A DNA stretch of 64,000 nucleotides from a virus. Below, in pieces: positions 33,610 through 41,802 of this stretch. The notes beneath the pieces are model-generated. The model ran no database searches. It was given only the letters and a program-made list of their open reading frames with translations, and had not been told where the DNA came from. The stretch is from positions 1-64,000 of the IMG/VR virus record IMGVR_UViG_3300008624_001193; one strand, given 5' to 3'. A program made the translations under genes and the position numbers. Within the stretch, counting starts at the first letter, position 1. Every line of letters starts with the position of its first letter.

Positions 33610-34553
33610 ATATTACTCCTAAGGTTACTGCTGTCTGGTAAAAACTTTCCTGTTAACCCAAACTCATCCTTATGTTGTAACCAGTATTCTTGTAAATCGT
33701 CTGGTATATCTACTCGTGTTCTGTCTAGTATTTTTAAATAAATTTGCATAACATTATCATACAATGGATGTCCTTTAATTGCATCGTGTAATGTATGATA
33801 GTTTGCTAATTGTTGTATTGATAAATTTAGCCCAAATAATTCATTTAATAGAGCCAATGTGTCGTCGGGAGTTCCTGCAACTACTTCTTTGGTTGCTTTA
33901 TCTTTAACACCTACTTTATGATCAAACGAATGATTAGTTGCTTGAAACATTGCTAACATTAATTGTGTTCTATGTAATCCTTTTACATTAGAGTCTTCAG
34001 GATAATTAGCCGATGCATAACTAAATTTAAGCCAATCTAAATTGCCTACCATCCAATCAATTTGTATACCTACATTTAAATTACTACCTTGTTCATCATA
34101 TTGCGGAAACATTCCAAATGCATTACCTGGTGTAACTTTTTTGGGATCCATATGTATAGTAGGTGCATGTTCATTAACATATTCGCTAATTAAAACTAAT
34201 GCAGTTTTCATAGCAACTTGTTCATCACTTGATGTTCTTGCACGTTTTTTAAAAACATCAAATCGTGTAACAAATTCTTCTGGTCTAATATGCCATGCTG
34301 TTAGTGTTTGGCTAGAAATGCCTTGTGGAAACAATTCTGTTGCGTCAACTGCTAAATCTATATCACCACTTGAACTTTTAAGACCTACAGATCCAACTGG
34401 ATGAAACTTATTAGGTGAGATGCCTGCGTTAGGAAACACTTGTTGCAATTCAGCAAAGTATCTTTCTAATGTAGGTTGTATATTTTCTTTTGCAATTCGT
34501 CCTGTATTTTCTCCAAATACATTACCACCTTCTAATAATTCTGCAAAACGCAT
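33606..34553 (-). CDS. Leader-bearing nucleotidyltransferase-like protein
   Basis: A 315-residue protein. The start MRFAELLEGGNVF has an F-A-E/L-L-E leader. PVGSVGLKSSSGDIDLAVD (about residues 52-70) is the G-S...D-x-D nucleotidyltransferase motif, and IQIDWMV (about 166-172) gives a third Asp. The arrangement is like poly(A) polymerase/MNT enzymes. In a phage head it might modify host RNA or proteins soon after entry. That is inference; no substrate signature is visible. Confidence 0.6.
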   Translation of the reverse strand: MRFAELLEGGNVFGENTGRIAKENIQPTLERYFAELQQVFPNAGISPNKFHPVGSVGLKSSSGDIDLAVDATELFPQGISSQTLTAWHIRPEEFVTRFDVFKKRARTSSDEQVAMKTALVLISEYVNEHAPTIHMDPKKVTPGNAFGMFPQYDEQGSNLNVGIQIDWMVGNLDWLKFSYASANYPEDSNVKGLHRTQLMLAMFQATNHSFDHKVGVKDKATKEVVAGTPDDTLALLNELFGLNLSIQQLANYHTLHDAIKGHPLYDNVMQIYLKILDRTRVDIPDDLQEYWLQHKDEFGLTGKFLPDSSNLRSNI

Positions 34554-34903
34554 TAAATATCCCCAAACTGTTTTTTATATCTGTTTTGACGGGCTAACTT
34601 ATCGTATGCAGAAACAAGGGTTTCAAGTTTTCCTTGAAAAACAGGGTTATCTTTACTGTATAATATCTTATATGCTCGCCGTATCATAAACGGATCGGCA
34701 GGTTGATCAATATCTGCGGTTGCAATACTATCAGCAAGTTCTTTTAATTGCCTTGCTACCATATTTTGTAATGATTTTATGTCATATGTTCCACCACTAG
34801 GTGGCCATATATCTGTTTCAAAAGGATCTTTTGGACCTTCTTTAAGTCTGTCTAGTACTTCACGCATTTGTGCAGATTTGGTTCTCTCAGATTCCGGCAT
34901 CAT
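34553..34903 (-). CDS. Hypothetical helical protein
   Basis: A 116-residue, charged helical protein. It starts MMPESERTKSAQMREV; GGAG followed by TACC precedes the first ATG. The second half (PFMIRRAYKILYSKD, KLETLVSAYDKLARQ) is helical. No family named. A GATAAATA box lies about 22-29 bases upstream, so it may open the block of virion genes that follows it. Confidence 0.55.
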   Translation of the reverse strand: MMPESERTKSAQMREVLDRLKEGPKDPFETDIWPPSGGTYDIKSLQNMVARQLKELADSIATADIDQPADPFMIRRAYKILYSKDNPVFQGKLETLVSAYDKLARQNRYKKQFGDI

Positions 34904-34924
34904 GGTACTCCATCTATATATGAA

Positions 34925-34932
34925 TATTTATC
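34925..34932 (-). promoter_or_regulatory. T4-late-like box GATAAATA
   Basis: The minus strand reads GATAAATA about 22-29 bases upstream of the 116-residue gene, between it and the methyltransferase stop. Resembles the T4 late consensus at all but the first base. Likely start for virion-block transcription. Confidence 0.4.
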
Positions 34933-35554
34933 GGTTTTGCAGAATGCAAAGGGATGTTCCAACTATATGTTGCAACGATTTAAAATCTCTATTACCAAGA
35001 TATAATTCATTTAATGCTTCAGTTACGCCAGGCCAATGGGGACTGCTATAGTCATGCCAAAGAATATATCCTCCTCGACGTACTAAATTATATGCAAGTT
35101 TAGAATCACTCATTGTATATTCATAACTATGTGATCCATCAACAAACATAAAGTCAATTCTATCTATATAATCAGTAAAATCGTAGTCGGCCGAATCACC
35201 ATATATTTGTTTTATCTGTGGATGAGATTTAATAGTTGTGATTTTTCTTTTTCGAGTAGTCCAATCTAAAATGTATTTTGCTTCATCGGGTTCAAGTGGT
35301 AATTTAGTTTCGTTAGAAGGTAGGTCTATAGTAATAACTTCACCATCTTTTGGTTGATTTAGTGCCATATTAATAGTAGTTCTTCCATTAAATGTGCCTA
35401 TTTCTAATATTTTTTTAGGTTTTAGTGTGCTTATTAGTAAAGAAATTACAACCAATTCAAGAGGTGTTATATTACCATCTTCAGGATTAAGATTTGTTAA
35501 TGTTATAGATGTGTTTTTATCTAATATATCGTCTATTAGTAACCATGGTATCAT
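34928..35554 (-). CDS. Class I SAM-dependent methyltransferase
   Basis: A 208-residue methyltransferase of the Methyltransf_24/FkbM-like kind. KKILEIGTFNGRTTINMAL is motif I with the SAM-binding G-x-G-x-T pattern, GEVITIDLPS is the acidic loop, and DFMFVDGSHSYEYTMSD is motif IV. GGYILWHDYS follows. These enzymes often methylate sugars or small molecules. It heads the 35-38 kb group by overlap with the radical SAM gene as ATGA, hinting that both act on one substrate. Confidence 0.75.
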   Translation of the reverse strand: MIPWLLIDDILDKNTSITLTNLNPEDGNITPLELVVISLLISTLKPKKILEIGTFNGRTTINMALNQPKDGEVITIDLPSNETKLPLEPDEAKYILDWTTRKRKITTIKSHPQIKQIYGDSADYDFTDYIDRIDFMFVDGSHSYEYTMSDSKLAYNLVRRGGYILWHDYSSPHWPGVTEALNELYLGNRDFKSLQHIVGTSLCILQNR

Positions 35555-36474
35555 GTTCTAACCCAAGCTCGAGGATGTTGTAAAGGAAAATCTAATCCAC
35601 CTATTACTGAATGTATGCATTTTCTACATATTAAATCATTATCGCCCATTCCTTTACCATACATTTGATCTCTTAAATGATTTGCTTCTTCTGAATTAAG
35701 TATATATTCGACACTATCTTTTGTTATATCTCCTATAATGTTTTCTTGATAATAATCTTGGCAACATAAAAATACCTTTCCTTTATGGTTTATAGAAAAA
35801 GTATGTTTTAAAACTTTCTTAACACAATCATACATATAAGTATTACCTTTATATTTTGTCTGATATATATCATATTCGTTTTTATCATTAATTTTAAGAT
35901 TACCACTTCTATTATTATGTGGCATAAAATACCAATCTACGTTAATAGGATGAGTTATTATAGATTCTAATTGGTCTCTTATTTTTCCATTTAATACAAT
36001 ACCTCCTTTTAATTGATTACGATTAGAAGAAAAAGTTTTTAATAAATTAAGTAAATTATTAAAAGTTTTCTTAAATTGGGCAGGCGGTAATCCATATGTA
36101 GCACACCATTCTTCTTCATCTAATGTTGTCATATTAACTTCTATTTTTTGAACTACATGTTTATATTGGTATAAAAATGCAATTTTATCTGCATCTAATC
36201 TAGTACCATTAGTATGAAGTTGGAGGTCTATTTTATATTTGTCTAATAGTTTGATTCGTTCTTTAAAAAATTTATCTAGTAATGGTTCGCCATAGTGATT
36301 AAAAACCATATAAAAATATTTGTATAATTTATTTGTTTTTCGTAGCTCTTTACATATGTGTTCGAATAGCTCTAAACTCATTGTATCAGCAGGAAGGGGA
36401 TCCTGACTTTGAGGACAAAATACACATCGTGCATTGCAATGTCTAACTGTTTCTATATCAACATAATTTAACAT
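35551..36474 (-). CDS. Radical SAM/SPASM-like enzyme
   Basis: A 307-residue radical SAM protein. ETVRHCNARCVFCPQSQDP has the C-x3-C-x2-C cluster motif (C14, C18, C21). LQLHTNGTRLD is the second SAM loop. The C-terminal third has KVFLCCQDYYQENIIGD and DLICRKCIHSVIG, which is the Cys-rich SPASM-like cluster. SPASM enzymes modify peptides or sugars. Coupling with the methyltransferase and proximity to the paralogous pair 36.5-37.9 kb suggest a modification pathway. No precursor peptide gene was found. Confidence 0.75.
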   Translation of the reverse strand: MLNYVDIETVRHCNARCVFCPQSQDPLPADTMSLELFEHICKELRKTNKLYKYFYMVFNHYGEPLLDKFFKERIKLLDKYKIDLQLHTNGTRLDADKIAFLYQYKHVVQKIEVNMTTLDEEEWCATYGLPPAQFKKTFNNLLNLLKTFSSNRNQLKGGIVLNGKIRDQLESIITHPINVDWYFMPHNNRSGNLKINDKNEYDIYQTKYKGNTYMYDCVKKVLKHTFSINHKGKVFLCCQDYYQENIIGDITKDSVEYILNSEEANHLRDQMYGKGMGDNDLICRKCIHSVIGGLDFPLQHPRAWVRT

Positions 36475-36476
36475 GT

Positions 36477-37244
36477 TTACTTAAAAATATTAGTTTCTAC
36501 AAAATCAATACAATATTCTATTCGTTTTAAAATTTTTCTACCATCGGCAATATAATCCATGATATGTTTATGAGCCCGTAAATTCATTAAAGAACCAAAC
36601 AATGCAATAAATGATCGTATAGCATCACTCATATATCGATCCTTATCAACAAAAGCAATATTAGGTTCATGATCAACTTTTGTAAACACGTTTGTTTTAG
36701 AACAATAAAACATATTGTTGCTAGATATCCAATCTACTTCTCCTATGCTACAATATTTTCCTGTAATTATTCCTTCGCCTTTAAAAATTCTTTGAGCTTC
36801 GTCATTAAAAAATTTTATTGTATTCAACATTGCATCTAAAAATTCATCCATTGAAAAAATCATTTTAGATTTGCCTAATAAAAAATTATATATATCTTCA
36901 CCGGGTACTCTTGTGGACTTCAGTATCCACCAATCATCTGTAAGATATGTTGTTATTCTGTTTGTTGGAAAATATGCATTGTTGTAAAATACATCATTTC
37001 TTGATATTCTATTTCTATACATCCCATAATAAATTTTATAAAATTCATCCTTAATTAAATCATGAATAACTACCTTTTGTTCTGATTCTATTTCTATTAA
37101 ATTTAATTTAGAAGATCTTGTTTCAATTATCTCAAATTTTTCTAATTTAAATTCTACTAAAAATTTATATAGGAAATGTTCTTTTAATAATTCTATCTCA
37201 GAATAATCAAATAAAATTTTACCATCAAAAATCGAATAGTTCAT
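36477..37244 (-). CDS. Unknown protein, paralog of the next gene; kinase-like features
   Basis: A 255-residue AT-rich-coded protein. DEFYKIYYGMYRN, WWILKSTRVPGEDIYNFL and a downstream SNNMFYCSKTNVFTKVDHEP resemble, in order, the nucleotide-binding lysine, hinge region and catalytic-loop N plus D of aminoglycoside phosphotransferase-like kinases. It shares this order with the neighbouring gene. The kinase call is weak. It belongs to the group with the radical SAM and methyltransferase genes, ending near the SPASM start. Confidence 0.45.
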   Translation of the reverse strand: MNYSIFDGKILFDYSEIELLKEHFLYKFLVEFKLEKFEIIETRSSKLNLIEIESEQKVVIHDLIKDEFYKIYYGMYRNRISRNDVFYNNAYFPTNRITTYLTDDWWILKSTRVPGEDIYNFLLGKSKMIFSMDEFLDAMLNTIKFFNDEAQRIFKGEGIITGKYCSIGEVDWISSNNMFYCSKTNVFTKVDHEPNIAFVDKDRYMSDAIRSFIALFGSLMNLRAHKHIMDYIADGRKILKRIEYCIDFVETNIFK

Positions 37245-37891
37245 AGAACCTCTTTATCAATAAATTTCATACATTTATCTAAAATTTTTGGCATTTCTAA
37301 TACAGGAAGAAAATTACAATAAGGATATGAGTTAAAATTTTCAAAATGTTTTAGCAATCTATAATATGTTTTTTCTAAATATTCGTCACGAGTTAACCAA
37401 GCAGACGGTTCTATATCTATATTTGTTGAAGTATTAGTCTCAATATCATATATAATATTGCTTGCACATGAATCTCCCGCCGAATAGTCCCAATACTTAT
37501 GTTCTTCTGGAAAAATGCGTCGAGTTTCATTTTTCACCCATATCAAATTATTTAAAAAACTATCAATTATATTTTCGTTAACTGTATTAGGTTTTAAAAA
37601 AAATTTTGATAATAAAGTTCCTTTAGGTATAGTTTGTTTAACAATCCATATATTTTCTTCAATAACAGATGAAACTAAATGATTTGGAAAATGTGCATTA
37701 TTAAAAAAGATATAATCGTATTTTTTTACATATTTTGTATCTTTTATAAAAAAAATTTTATAATAACAATTATTTTTATCAAAAATAATCAATCTTGGAT
37801 CAGCATGAACATTCGAACTAGTTGGAATTACTTTATATTCTTTAAGATCATAAATTTTTAAAAAGTTTGATAATAATTCACTTGATTCCAT
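37241..37891 (-). CDS. Unknown protein, paralog of preceding gene; kinase-like features
   Basis: A 216-residue paralog of the upstream-facing neighbour. CYYKIFFIKDTKYVKKYDYIFFNNAHFP parallels that protein's YKIYYG...NNAYFP, IWIVKQTIPKGTLL its hinge, and ASNIIYDIETNTSTNIDIEP its D/N loop. I use the ATG at 37891; the ORF opens in-frame with a TTG eighteen bases earlier. Kinase-like fold possible, activity unknown. It is coupled as ATGA to the next gene. Confidence 0.45.
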   Translation of the reverse strand: MESSELLSNFLKIYDLKEYKVIPTSSNVHADPRLIIFDKNNCYYKIFFIKDTKYVKKYDYIFFNNAHFPNHLVSSVIEENIWIVKQTIPKGTLLSKFFLKPNTVNENIIDSFLNNLIWVKNETRRIFPEEHKYWDYSAGDSCASNIIYDIETNTSTNIDIEPSAWLTRDEYLEKTYYRLLKHFENFNSYPYCNFLPVLEMPKILDKCMKFIDKEVL

Positions 37892-38183
37892 TGACAAGAT
37901 CTGTTTCAATACTAGTTGATGCTTCTAATTCAAAATCGTAATCCATTGCATCATCTAATGCTTCGGCTATAGAATCGCCTTCGTCGGGTTGAATTGAACG
38001 GGTAAGATTTACTTCATAATGATGTGTATAATTTTGCACATAATGCAACATAACACTATCTTCCATTGTTTGGACAATATCTTCTGGCCCATGTTTTTGA
38101 ACGATATTAAAAAAATTTACTGCTAAGTCATCGGGCAACTCTTCATCCATTTTTAATATCAAATGATTAGTAAATTCAGCCAA
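37878..38183 (-). CDS. Acidic hypothetical protein
   Basis: A 101-residue acidic helical protein. It has a D-D-L-A-V-N-F-F helix and an acidic tail (SIAEALDDAMDYDFELEAS). No family recognised. It lies at the boundary between the radical SAM group and the small virion-like genes; base composition is less AT-rich than the pair before it. Confidence 0.5.
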   Translation of the reverse strand: MAEFTNHLILKMDEELPDDLAVNFFNIVQKHGPEDIVQTMEDSVMLHYVQNYTHHYEVNLTRSIQPDEGDSIAEALDDAMDYDFELEASTSIETDLVNGIK

Positions 38184-38195
38184 TTGTTATTCCTT

Positions 38196-38516
38196 TTAAA
38201 TTTTAAGAAGAACTTTATCTACTGAACCGGCAACTCTATTTGTTACTTTTGCTCGTAAATAAACATAATTACCACTAAGAGTCATACCTCGAGTGTTTGA
38301 ATCCGCTGTTAAATTGAATTCAAATAAATCAAACCAGTCTGCTTCAATTGGATTACTAGCAAGAGTAGCCTGAATACTTAAGAGACCAGTATAACCAGTC
38401 GTATACATTACTACTGTATGCAATCCATCTGCGTAACCGTAATAACCATCTGCTTGTATTTTATCGCCTGTAGTATCGGCACTAACAGTGGTCATCATTA
38501 CTACACTACTAGCCAT
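38196..38516 (-). CDS. Beta-rich small protein, possible virion accessory
   Basis: A 106-residue protein rich in V, T, G and Y, with alternating hydrophobic strands (HTVVMYTTGYTGLLSIQATL, NYVYLRAKVTN). It has the look of a beta-sandwich decoration or adhesin domain. No direct name. It overlaps the next gene's stop by a few bases. Confidence 0.5.
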   Translation of the reverse strand: MASSVVMMTTVSADTTGDKIQADGYYGYADGLHTVVMYTTGYTGLLSIQATLASNPIEADWFDLFEFNLTADSNTRGMTLSGNYVYLRAKVTNRVAGSVDKVLLKI

Positions 38517-38706
38517 TTTCTGGAACCTCGCTTACATTAGCTTCTGAAACCACTTCTACCATAACATTTTGCCTGCCAGTAAGTTCACCAATAACTGGTT
38601 CCAAATTTGCAAGCATTTCGGGCGGTAGCAATGGTTGGACAGGATCTGCGTCTTTTAACATTTCAGATATTTTAATAACAATAACTTCTTCGTTTAATTT
38701 AGCCAT
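38509..38706 (-). CDS. Small hypothetical protein
   Basis: A 65-residue acidic protein (MAKLNEEVIVIKISEM...), with a central LLPPEMLANLEPVIGELTG. The function is unknown. ATGG/stop overlaps on both sides place it in one coupled string with the 38196 and 38699 genes. Confidence 0.5.
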   Translation of the reverse strand: MAKLNEEVIVIKISEMLKDADPVQPLLPPEMLANLEPVIGELTGRQNVMVEVVSEANVSEVPENG

Positions 38707-39004
38707 ATTTCTCTTTTCTACTTGCTGATACTTTATCCCATTCGGGTGTTCCTGGAGTTAGACCAAGATATGATTCAGAGTCAGTTGACTGTTTAATAGG
38801 GTCTTTCCAAGGAGACATACCAATTGCACTAAACATTTCGTCTACTAGTCCCATTTCATAAGAACCGCTTTGCAATTCTTTTCTAAGTTCAAGAAGACCT
38901 TTAGTTAAAATTTTGAGCTTTTCTGAATCTCGCCTACTAACGGCCTTATCAAATGTATCTACTTCTAGTATATTACTATATTTTCGTAAAAGTTTTCCAC
39001 TCAT
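38699..39004 (-). CDS. Hypothetical helical protein
   Basis: A 101-residue helical protein with basic N-terminus (MSGKLLRKYSNILEV). The GMSPWKDPIKQST to DKVSASRKEKYG tail resembles short phage assembly proteins, but I cannot name it. A GCTAAATA late-like box lies upstream, near the ClpA stop. Confidence 0.5.
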   Translation of the reverse strand: MSGKLLRKYSNILEVDTFDKAVSRRDSEKLKILTKGLLELRKELQSGSYEMGLVDEMFSAIGMSPWKDPIKQSTDSESYLGLTPGTPEWDKVSASRKEKYG

Positions 39005-39035
39005 AGGTTATCTTCCTAGTTAGATATTACAGTAT

Positions 39036-41234
39036 TTAGCTGAAAAAGACATCTAATTTTATCTTGTCCTTAACAATATCTAATGTTGCTGTGCCTTTTT
39101 TGCCAAAGTTTTTTCGGAATAACATTTCTTTGGCGAGTGGTCGTTTAATTTCGTTATTAATTACACGTTGCATAGGCCTTGCACCCATTGCATCGTCATA
39201 GCCTTTTTCTACTAACCAATCTATAACTACTGGTTTATAAACTACTTCTATATCACGTGGTTTGGAAAGAATATTTAAATCATTAATAAATTTAATTGCT
39301 ATTTGTTTAACATTTTCTATAGATAATTTATTAAAATTAACCATTGCATCTAATCTATTTCTAAATTCAGGCGAAAAGAATTTTTTAACTGCTTTTTCAT
39401 GGGCATCATCATGTTTGTTACTTCCAAATCCTATAGCATTTTCGTCTGCTTTTGCGGCACCCAAATTAGATGTCATTATAAGTGTGGCATGTCTGCCACT
39501 AACTTGTTTACCATTTGATCCTGTAATAATTCCGTCATCCATAAATTGTAATAAAATATTAAGAACATCAATATGTGCTTTTTCAACTTCATCGAGTAAT
39601 AATACACAATTTGTTTTTTCTTCCAACTCATTTATTAATGCTCCTGATCCTGCAGAACCATCTTCATAACCAACATATCCTGGAGGAGCACCAATCAATT
39701 TAGATACTGCATGTCGTTCTTGATATTCTGACATATCGAACTTAACCAGTGGCAGATCTAAATAATGTGCTAGTTGTCTTGCTGTTTCGGTCTTCCCACA
39801 ACCCGTAGGACCTGTAAACAAATAACAACCAACAGGTTTCTTTGGATCCTTCAGTCCTGCTTTTGATATATAAATTGCATCTAATAATACAGTTAAAGCA
39901 TCATCTTGCCCAAATACTTTTGTTTTTAAATTATTTTCTAAATCTATTATACTTTTATCCTGTTCTACATCTTTATGGCTTATTGTGTCTAAAGGTATTT
40001 TTGCTATTTTAGATATTTCTACTTTAATTTCTTCTGTATCAATAATAAGTTTTCTATCTGATTCTTTTGTAATACGTTGTCTTGCTCCGGCGGCATCGAT
40101 TAAATCTATTGCTTTATCGGGCAATTTTTTATCTAACAAGTATTGTGCTGATAAGTCTACTGCTGAATCTAATGCTTGATCTGTATAGTTTAAATTAAAA
40201 AAATCTGCATAATGTATTGAAGCACCTCGTACAATTTTCTTTGCATCTTCTATACTAGGTTCATCTATACTAAGTTTTTGAAATCTTCGTACTAACGCTC
40301 TATCTTTTTCAAAATGTTGTCTATATTCTTCTTGTGTAGTAGATCCGATGCAATGTAGTTTACCCTTTTGCAATGCAGGTTTAAGCATATTAGCAACATC
40401 CATAGAACCATTGCCGCCCGAACCTGCTCCCATAATCATATGAATTTCGTCGATGAACAATATAGCATCATCACGTTCTTCGAGTTCATCTAATACTGCT
40501 TTTAATCGTTCTTCAAAATCACCTCTATATCTTGTACCTGCTAATAATGCACCTATATCTAAGTTATATACTATATTTTCTTTAATAATTTCGGGCACAT
40601 TCCCGTCAACAATTAATTTTGCCAAACCTTCTACTATTGCAGTTTTTCCTACTCCAGGATCTCCTACCATTATTACATTATTCTTTTTACGCCGTGCAAT
40701 AGTTTGGGCGAGTTGATCAACTTCCCATTCTCTACCTATAAGTGGATCTATTTTTTTCTTTAAGGCAAGATCATTAAGATTATCACAAAAAATTTCTAGA
40801 GCAGTACCGTCTTCATCATCCTCAGTTAATTTTTCTATTAAAATTTCTTTGCTAATATTATTACGTTGCATGTAAAAACTAGCAGGGGAATGCTGTTCTG
40901 CTAAAATAGATAATAGCAGATCTCGAGGATCTAGTTTATTTTTACCTGTAAATAAACTTTGAGTAAATGCTCTATTAAATACTCGTTCTAAAGTATTTGT
41001 TTTTTTAGGTTTAGCATTAGAATCTATTTTTATATCATTCATTTCATTAATGACATAATAGTCTACTTCTTTTAATACATCCTTAGAATCTACTTTAATT
41101 TCTTTTAAAAAAGATCCGATACTTCTATCACGAAGTAATGAATGCAATAAATGTTCTAATGTAACGTATTGATGTTTATGTTCCTCTGCTAACTTAAATG
41201 CTCGTTTAACAATAGGTTCAATCTTGTCCGCCAC
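39036..41234 (-). CDS. clpA: ClpA-like AAA+ unfoldase
   Basis: A 732-residue Hsp100 protein, near the length of ClpA (758). An N-terminal repeat domain (residues 1-140; KHQYVTLEHLLHSLL) is followed by AAA-1 (GDPGVGKTAIVEGL, AILFIDEIHMI) and AAA-2 (GPTGCGKTETARQL, VLLLDEVEKAH). ENAIGFGSNK lies where ClpA has its ClpP-binding IGL loop, so it is likely to dock on a host ClpP. The region after (SPEFRNRLD, GYDDAMGARPMQRVI) is ClpA-like. It overlaps the peptide deformylase stop by 17 bases. It may redirect host proteolysis or unfold phage proteins. Confidence 0.88.
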   Translation of the reverse strand: MADKIEPIVKRAFKLAEEHKHQYVTLEHLLHSLLRDRSIGSFLKEIKVDSKDVLKEVDYYVINEMNDIKIDSNAKPKKTNTLERVFNRAFTQSLFTGKNKLDPRDLLLSILAEQHSPASFYMQRNNISKEILIEKLTEDDEDGTALEIFCDNLNDLALKKKIDPLIGREWEVDQLAQTIARRKKNNVIMVGDPGVGKTAIVEGLAKLIVDGNVPEIIKENIVYNLDIGALLAGTRYRGDFEERLKAVLDELEERDDAILFIDEIHMIMGAGSGGNGSMDVANMLKPALQKGKLHCIGSTTQEEYRQHFEKDRALVRRFQKLSIDEPSIEDAKKIVRGASIHYADFFNLNYTDQALDSAVDLSAQYLLDKKLPDKAIDLIDAAGARQRITKESDRKLIIDTEEIKVEISKIAKIPLDTISHKDVEQDKSIIDLENNLKTKVFGQDDALTVLLDAIYISKAGLKDPKKPVGCYLFTGPTGCGKTETARQLAHYLDLPLVKFDMSEYQERHAVSKLIGAPPGYVGYEDGSAGSGALINELEEKTNCVLLLDEVEKAHIDVLNILLQFMDDGIITGSNGKQVSGRHATLIMTSNLGAAKADENAIGFGSNKHDDAHEKAVKKFFSPEFRNRLDAMVNFNKLSIENVKQIAIKFINDLNILSKPRDIEVVYKPVVIDWLVEKGYDDAMGARPMQRVINNEIKRPLAKEMLFRKNFGKKGTATLDIVKDKIKLDVFFS

Positions 41235-41736
41235 GTTTTGCTTTCCTATGAAGTTTTCGTAATAACTTTTTTTGCTTTTGTCTAGCCATTTGTAAAGTTA
41301 ATTTTGCAACTTTATCTGTATATAATACACCGTCTAAATGTTCCAATTCATGGCAATAACACCTAGCCATAATTTCAGTAAAAGTCATTGTTTGAACTTT
41401 ACCATTAGAATCGGTAAATTCTACAACTACTTCTGCTGGTCGTCCTATTCTAAGAAACAATCCTGGAAAAGATAAACATCCTTCTACATCATATATCAGT
41501 TCGTCTGATGCATTTAAAATTTTTGGATTAAAACACGCAATGGCTTCTTGTGGATCACCTATTAAAAACATTCTATAATTTAATCCTACTTGAGGTGCCG
41601 CTAAACCTATTCCACCATGTTCAAACATAAGTGGTGCCATTTCTGTAGATAATTTTTCTGGATCTACATCTCCATTAAAATCAAATTCAACAGAAGATTG
41701 TCTAAGAACCGGATCAGTATCTTTAACTAATTCCAT
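41218..41736 (-). CDS. def: Peptide deformylase
   Basis: A 172-residue peptide deformylase. GIGLAAPQVG, EGCLSFPG and the zinc motif HELEHLDGV are all intact, so catalysis is likely. It removes formyl groups from new proteins. PDF genes are known in T4-like marine phages. It is the first gene behind the promoter at 41774-41802, with a late-like AATAAATA box nearer, and precedes the ClpA-like gene. Confidence 0.93.
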   Translation of the reverse strand: MELVKDTDPVLRQSSVEFDFNGDVDPEKLSTEMAPLMFEHGGIGLAAPQVGLNYRMFLIGDPQEAIACFNPKILNASDELIYDVEGCLSFPGLFLRIGRPAEVVVEFTDSNGKVQTMTFTEIMARCYCHELEHLDGVLYTDKVAKLTLQMARQKQKKLLRKLHRKAKRGGQD

Positions 41737-41750
41737 TTGTCTCCTTAAAA

Positions 41751-41758
41751 TATTTATT
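41751..41758 (-). promoter_or_regulatory. T4-late-like box AATAAATA ahead of def
   Basis: The minus strand reads AATAAATA 15-22 bases before the def ATG. It is close to the gene, so it could be a late start or part of an AT-rich leader. It lies downstream of the sigma70-type promoter. Confidence 0.35.
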
Positions 41759-41773
41759 GTTAACTAAAACTAT

Positions 41774-41802
41774 AGTATAACATATATCTTAATAATTTAC
41801 AA
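41774..41802 (-). promoter_or_regulatory. Sigma70-type promoter of def-clpA
   Basis: On the minus strand TTGTAA (41797-41802) and TATACT (41774-41779) are separated by 17 bases. It overlaps the last codons of the upstream 364-residue gene and faces def and clpA. Confidence 0.6.
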
